Position numbers and translations under genes: made by a program. A DNA stretch of 64,000 bases from Bordetella bronchialis (GTDB taxonomy: Bacteria; Pseudomonadota; Gammaproteobacteria; Burkholderiales; Burkholderiaceae_B): assembly GCF_001676705.1 (NCBI RefSeq), contig NZ_CP016170.1, forward strand, positions 2,914,001-2,978,000. The letters are read 5' to 3'. This document shows, piece by piece, positions 59,859 through 64,000 of the stretch (within the stretch, counting starts at the first letter, position 1; each line of letters starts with the position of its first letter). Under the pieces are notes generated by a model. The model saw nothing but the letters and a program-made list of their open reading frames with translations. It was not told the origin of the DNA and ran no database searches.

Positions 59859-60662
59859 ATGAATGCATTTCAGAAAGGGATAGAGGAAATCGCGGGCTCG
59901 ACCCATGACACCCAGCGCTACGTCAATGCGCTCGGACCCAGGGGGGTGATCGGCGTGATGACCCCGGGCCCCAACGTCAACGTCGAGAACGAGATGATGG
60001 ACATGCGGCCGCGCGGCGTCATCAATGCCGTGGACCGCTACTACGTTCCCAACCAGAAGATCGCCGAGAACGAGGACTGGTCGGTGATCATGCGCAATGT
60101 GGCGGCCAACCTGGACGACTCGGTACGCCGCCTGAAAGAGGCGCTGATCGACCACCTGATCCTGGGCATGTCCTCGCAGAGCTATATGGGCGGAGAGAAA
60201 GGAAGCTTCGCGCTGCTGGAGCATCTGCAGAAGCTGTCGGGCGTGCCGGTCACCATGGGCGCGCAATCGGCCGAGGAAGCCTTCAAGCTGTGCGGCGCCA
60301 AGCGCATCGCCTTGCTCACGCCGTACTACCCGGTCATCGAGCAGAACGCCATCAGCTACTTCACGGCGCGGGGATTCGAGGTCGTGCACGTGGAAGGGCT
60401 GAAGTGCAAGAGCATCATCCACGTGGCGTCGCAAACCTACGAACAGCTTGCCGAGGCCACGCTGCGGTGCCACGCGGCCAAGCCCGACGCCATCCTGCAG
60501 TTGGGTACCAACCTGGCCTATGCGCGCGTGGCGAATGATGCCGAGAAGTGGCTGAAGATGCCGGTATTCGCGTCGGGACCGGTGATCTATTGGTCCGCAT
60601 TGCGCAAGATGGGCATCAAGGACCAGTTCCCCGGCTTCGGCAGCCTTTGCGAATTCCATTGA
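59859..60662 (+). CDS. Asp/Glu racemase-superfamily protein (arylmalonate decarboxylase/maleate isomerase-like)
   Basis: 267 residues. AAAGGAGCG precedes the ATG, which also starts AATGCAT. The two-lobed fold is clear: GVIGVMTPGPNVNVENEM, LILGMSSQSYMGG (102-112), then ALLTPYYPVIEQN. The second catalytic position reads QLGTNL (Gly216) where family members usually have Cys before Thr-Asn, so a Cys-dependent racemase is unlikely. Neighbour is a Bug receptor 23 nt downstream and a GntR gene upstream: an organic-acid role. Confidence 0.85.
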   Translation: MNAFQKGIEEIAGSTHDTQRYVNALGPRGVIGVMTPGPNVNVENEMMDMRPRGVINAVDRYYVPNQKIAENEDWSVIMRNVAANLDDSVRRLKEALIDHLILGMSSQSYMGGEKGSFALLEHLQKLSGVPVTMGAQSAEEAFKLCGAKRIALLTPYYPVIEQNAISYFTARGFEVVHVEGLKCKSIIHVASQTYEQLAEATLRCHAAKPDAILQLGTNLAYARVANDAEKWLKMPVFASGPVIYWSALRKMGIKDQFPGFGSLCEFH

Positions 60663-60685
60663 GCCGGCGAGGGAAGGAGACAAGC

Positions 60686-61681
60686 ATGGAGACAAGAAGA
60701 ACGATGCTGCTGCGCGCCGCCCGGCTGGGCCTGGCGGCATGCGCCGCGCTGGCCGCGCCGGTCCACGCGTTCGCGCAGGAGACCTGGCCCGCCCGGCCCA
60801 TCACCCTGCTGGTGGGATTCGCGCCAGGCGGCGGCACCGACCTGATCGCGCGCCACATCGCGCCGCGCCTGGCGGAGCTGCTGAAACAGCCCGTGGTCAT
60901 CGAAAACCGGGCAGGGGCCAGCGGCACCATCGCCACGGCAGCCGTCGCCAAGGCGCATCCCGACGGCTACACGCTGCTGCTCGGGCATGTCAGTTCCAAC
61001 GCCATGGTGCCGGCGATCATGCCCAAGCTGCCGTACTCGGCCGCGCGCGACTTCACGGCGATCGCGCTTATCGGCAGCGTCCCGCAGGTGGTGGTGGTGC
61101 CCCGTTCCTCTCCCGCGAAGACGCTGGCCGAATTCATCCAGCTGGCGCGCACGAAAGAGGGCGGGCTGAACTATGCGTCCTCCGGGACGGGGACGCAGCA
61201 GCATTTCGCGGCGGAACTGTTCCAGCAGGCGACAGGCACGACCATGGTGCACGTGCCGTACAAGGGCAGCGGCGCGGCGCTCACCGATCTCATGGCCGGC
61301 CAGGTGGATGTGAACTTCGACACCGTGCCGACCGTGCTGCAACAGATCCGTTCGGGTTCCTTGCGCGCCCTGGCCGTCACGACGCGCCAGCGCGTGGCCA
61401 GCCTGCCCGATGTGCCCACCGTCATGGAAGCAGGCGTGCCGGACTACGAGATCGGCGCCTGGTACATGCTGATGGGGCCCGCCGGACTGCCCAGGCCCAT
61501 CGTCGACAAGCTATCGAATGCGGTCAACGCCACGCTGCAAACGCCGGAGGTGCGCAAGAAGCTCGTCGAACTGGGCACCGAGATCGCCGGAGGTACCCCC
61601 GAGCAGGCCGATGCCTATCTCAAGGCGGAAATCGCCCGCTGGGCCAAGCTTGCGGCCGACAAGAAGATCGTGACGGAGTAG
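60686..61681 (+). CDS. Bug-family (TctC) periplasmic substrate-binding protein
   Basis: 331 residues; GGAAGGAGA precedes the ATG. The signal peptide ends HAFAQ. Pocket loop GFAPGGGTDLIARHI, second lobe MVHVPYKGSGAALTDL. It follows the racemase-superfamily gene by 23 nt and is co-transcribed with it, so its ligand is probably that enzyme's substrate or product. Confidence 0.92.
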   Translation: METRRTMLLRAARLGLAACAALAAPVHAFAQETWPARPITLLVGFAPGGGTDLIARHIAPRLAELLKQPVVIENRAGASGTIATAAVAKAHPDGYTLLLGHVSSNAMVPAIMPKLPYSAARDFTAIALIGSVPQVVVVPRSSPAKTLAEFIQLARTKEGGLNYASSGTGTQQHFAAELFQQATGTTMVHVPYKGSGAALTDLMAGQVDVNFDTVPTVLQQIRSGSLRALAVTTRQRVASLPDVPTVMEAGVPDYEIGAWYMLMGPAGLPRPIVDKLSNAVNATLQTPEVRKKLVELGTEIAGGTPEQADAYLKAEIARWAKLAADKKIVTE

Positions 61682-61746
61682 CGATTAAGGCGGGCGGCGA
61701 TGGGACGCGGGACTTCGGACCAGGCAGCCGGGGAACCGCCTGCCGC

Positions 61747-62658
61747 CTACCAATTCCCGTCCCTGTCCAGCCGATGCTCGCGGAACGCATCCAGCAGGAA
61801 GTCGACCGCCGCACGGGTCTTCGCCGACAGGTGGCTGCGGGTGGGAAAGACGGCGTAGACATCCGCGGCCGCATGCCACTTGGGCAGCACGGGCAGCAGC
61901 CGGCCCGAGCGCAGCAGGGGCGCGATCTCCCATAAGGAGCGCATCAGGATGCCGTGACCGGCCACGGCCCAGTTCACGACGCATTCCCCGTCGTTGGAGG
62001 CCAGCGGTCCTCGGACTTTCACGGTTTCAGCATGGGCGCCAGACTGCAAGTGCCAGGTGCCGAAGGTCTCGTCGCTTTCCTGGATGAACAGGCAGGCATG
62101 CTGGGCCAGCTCGCGCGGCGTTGCGGGATGGCCGCGCTTGGACAGGTAGGTTCTCGACGCCGCAAGGACGCGGCGATTGTGCGCCAGCAGCCGCGCGGTC
62201 AGCGTGGAATCCGGCAATTCACCCAGCCGGATCTGCAGGTCGTAGCCTTGCTCGATGACATTGACCGGACGGTCGGTCAAGGTCAGACGCGCTTCGACCT
62301 CCGGGTGGCGCAGGGCGAACGCCGACAGCGCCGGCGATATGTGCCGCCGGCCGAACCCGAGCGTGGAAACGATGCGCAGCAGGCCGCGTGGCGCGGCATG
62401 GGATCCGGCGACCTTGCGTTCCAGTGCCTCCAGCTCCTCCAGCACCCGGGCGCCGTCCAGCAAGTAGGTTTCGCCTTCCGGCGTCAGGCTGGCGCGCCGG
62501 GTCGTGCGGTGCAGAAGGCGCACGCCCAGCCGGCGCTCGATCGCGGACAGCCGCTTGCTGACCGCCGGCGGCGTAATCCCCAGCTGCCGCGCGGCTTCGC
62601 GCAGGCTGCCGTGCTTGGCCAGGACGGAAAAGAACTCCAGGTCGGATAGGGGGCTCAT
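61747..62658 (-). CDS. LysR-family transcriptional regulator
   Basis: 303 residues; HTH GSLREAARQLGITPPAVSKRLSAIERRLG, effector domain from about residue 88 (AAPRGLLRIVSTLGFG). Start 62658 or 62682. It faces the Bug gene at 62757 across 98 bp of AT-richer sequence, the standard LysR target arrangement, and probably activates it and the downstream dehydratase. Confidence 0.9.
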   Translation of the reverse strand: MSPLSDLEFFSVLAKHGSLREAARQLGITPPAVSKRLSAIERRLGVRLLHRTTRRASLTPEGETYLLDGARVLEELEALERKVAGSHAAPRGLLRIVSTLGFGRRHISPALSAFALRHPEVEARLTLTDRPVNVIEQGYDLQIRLGELPDSTLTARLLAHNRRVLAASRTYLSKRGHPATPRELAQHACLFIQESDETFGTWHLQSGAHAETVKVRGPLASNDGECVVNWAVAGHGILMRSLWEIAPLLRSGRLLPVLPKWHAAADVYAVFPTRSHLSAKTRAAVDFLLDAFREHRLDRDGNW

Positions 62659-62756
62659 TGTGAACTTTGAAGAAATAAACAACTGAACCGACGGACATTA
62701 TCGCAGCGCAATTCACCATTAAGATGTTCCCACAACCACCATAAGAGGAGACATCC

Positions 62757-63716
62757 ATGTTGCGTCGCATGCTTTTGGCCGTCCTTGCCATGTCCGCGAT
62801 CGGCACAGCCGCCCAGGCGCAGTATCCGGAGCGCCCGGTCAAGCTGATCGTGCCCTACGCCCCCGGCGGCAGCGCCGACATCGTCGCCCGCATGATCGGC
62901 GACGAGTGGGCCAAGGCGCTGGGAAAGCCGGTCGTCATCGAGAACCGCGGTGGGGCCGGCGGCAACGTGGGCGTCGATGCCGTGGCGAAATCCGCGCCGG
63001 ACGGCTACACCATAGGCCTGCAGACGGTATCGCTGGCGATCAATCCCGCGCTGTTCGCCCACATGCCGTACGACACGCTGAAGGACCTGGCGCCCATCGG
63101 CATGGTGGCCTCTTCGCAGCACGTGCTGGTGGTCAATAACGAGGTGCCGGCCAGAAGCGTGCGGGAACTGATCGCGCTGGCGAAGAAGGAGCCGGGCAAG
63201 CTGAGCTACGGCTCGGCCGGCCCGGGCAGCACCTTCCACATGGCGGCGGAACTGTTCAAGGCCGTCGCCGGTGTCGATATCGCGCATATTCCCTACCGGG
63301 GCGGCGGTCCGGCGCTGATCGACACCATCAGCGGCCAGGTCCAGCTGTGCTTCCCCGTGCTGTCCGCCGCGCGGGGCCAGGTGCAGGCCGGCAAGATCCG
63401 CGCGCTGGGCGTCACCGGGCCGAAGCGTTCGCCGCTGATGCCGGATGTGCCGACCATCGCGGAGGCGGGCCTTCCCAACTACAGCTTCGAAACCTGGTTC
63501 ATCGTGTTCGCGCCCGCCAACACGCCGCAGCCGGTCATCGATACGCTGAATCGCACGTTGAACCAGGTTCTTGCGTCGGCCGCGACGGCGGACCGCATGA
63601 CGCGGGAAGGCTTCGAGGCCATGCCGTCGTCGCCCGCCGATGCACGGGCACGCCTGGAGCGCGAATTGCCGCAGTGGAAGAAGCTTGTGAAGGAAAGCGG
63701 CATCACCATGCAATGA
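62757..63716 (+). CDS. Bug-family (TctC) periplasmic substrate-binding protein
   Basis: 319 residues, GAGGAGACATCC before the ATG. The signal peptide ends TAAQA. Pocket loop PYAPGGSADIVARMI, second lobe IAHIPYRGGGPALID. It lies 11 nt before a LeuC/aconitase-family gene, so it likely recognises a hydroxy-tri- or dicarboxylate acted on by that enzyme. Confidence 0.92.
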   Translation: MLRRMLLAVLAMSAIGTAAQAQYPERPVKLIVPYAPGGSADIVARMIGDEWAKALGKPVVIENRGGAGGNVGVDAVAKSAPDGYTIGLQTVSLAINPALFAHMPYDTLKDLAPIGMVASSQHVLVVNNEVPARSVRELIALAKKEPGKLSYGSAGPGSTFHMAAELFKAVAGVDIAHIPYRGGGPALIDTISGQVQLCFPVLSAARGQVQAGKIRALGVTGPKRSPLMPDVPTIAEAGLPNYSFETWFIVFAPANTPQPVIDTLNRTLNQVLASAATADRMTREGFEAMPSSPADARARLERELPQWKKLVKESGITMQ

Positions 63717-63727
63717 GGCGACGAAAA

Positions 63728-64000
63728 ATGCCCCCACGTACGCTCTATCGCAAACTCATCGACTCGCATACCGTCGCGTCGCTGGACGAACAGAACATCC
63801 TGCTGTTCTGCGACCTGCACCTGATGAACGAGTACACCAGTCCGCAGGCGTTCGCCGGCCTGTACGAGGAAGGGCGGGGCGTCCCCATGCCCGGCCAGAA
63901 TGTCGCCGTGGTCAGCCACATCATTCCCACCCATCCCGGCAAGATACGCGTCATCGCCGACCCGCCGTCGGCGCTGCAGGCCCGCTACCTGAAGAAGAAC
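63728..64000 (+). CDS. Aconitase/3-isopropylmalate dehydratase large-subunit family (partial)
   Basis: Cut by the right edge: 91 codons visible. The opening TLYRKLIDSHTVASLDEQ and LLFCDLHLMNEYTSPQAFAGL match the conserved N-terminus of the LeuC/aconitase family (normally DRHLVHEVTSPQAF; here DLHLMNEYTSPQAF). The Fe-S-cluster Cys residues lie beyond the edge. Being downstream of a Bug gene rather than leu genes, it is probably a catabolic dehydratase. Confidence 0.85.
   Translation, partial: MPPRTLYRKLIDSHTVASLDEQNILLFCDLHLMNEYTSPQAFAGLYEEGRGVPMPGQNVAVVSHIIPTHPGKIRVIADPPSALQARYLKKN

Overview
The window is high-GC, gene-dense DNA from a member of the Burkholderiales, most likely an Alcaligenaceae (Bordetella/Achromobacter-like) chromosome. 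This is inferred from gene content: ten orphan 'Bug' (TctC-family) periplasmic receptors, many LysR/IclR/GntR/MarR regulators, and a CopABCD copper cluster. I saw no rRNA, tRNA, transposase, integrase or CRISPR array. Both ends cut a gene. GC content and database matches were not computed; family calls come from reading the translations.

Layout. 1-4716: an unrecognised partial gene, then a catabolic set (fumarate-reductase-like flavoprotein, Bug receptor, MmgE/PrpD protein). 4781-10049: a complete branched-chain-type ABC uptake operon (livG-livF-livK-livH-livM plus a GAF protein) headed by a perfect 12-bp palindrome matching the VanR operator. 10333-14576: exported HAD protein, SDR-DoxX fusion with a DUF2269 protein, and a translationally coupled zinc-knuckle/membrane/BON trio. 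14582-14629: an octamer tandem repeat. 14631-19998 (minus): ABC exporter, GH1-like glycosidase and a glycosyltransferase-UDP-galactopyranose mutase fusion, a likely galactofuranose glycan module. 20259-23985: three-subunit molybdenum hydroxylase of PaoABC type. 24024-27684: L,D-transpeptidase, MFS pump with divergent LysR, and a small orphan.

27784-36708 (minus): a nine-gene run holding four Bug receptors, an RraA-like protein, a 2-hydroxyacid dehydrogenase, a cyclase-family hydrolase and an SMP-30 lactonase, divergent from an IclR regulator. It looks like one unassigned hydroxy-acid or lactone pathway. 37713-44403: copper resistance (copA-copB-copC-copD; a Cys-rich copper-storage protein; copS/copR). 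Matching cop-box sequences lie before copA and before the storage protein. 44596-49248: two exported alpha/beta-hydrolases (one lacking its nucleophilic serine), a CMD-family protein, LysR and a Bug receptor; 49361-50185 is a TauD-type dioxygenase.

50255-54770: a Bug receptor, a tautomerase, two alpha/beta-hydrolases, a MarR regulator and a SnoaL-like protein. A near-identical 20-bp element lies in two of the promoters and a weaker copy in the MarR promoter, so the whole block may be one MarR-controlled pathway. 54870-58898: S4 protein, Mrr-like membrane protein, and a KaiC-like ATPase overlapping a hybrid histidine kinase. 58961-64000: GntR regulator, Asp/Glu-racemase-superfamily protein, two more Bug receptors, LysR, and the start of an aconitase/LeuC-family dehydratase.

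Theme: uptake and breakdown of unusual organic acids. Bug proteins are extracytoplasmic carboxylate-binding proteins; none here has a TctA/TctB membrane partner in the window, so they either share distant permeases or act in sensing.
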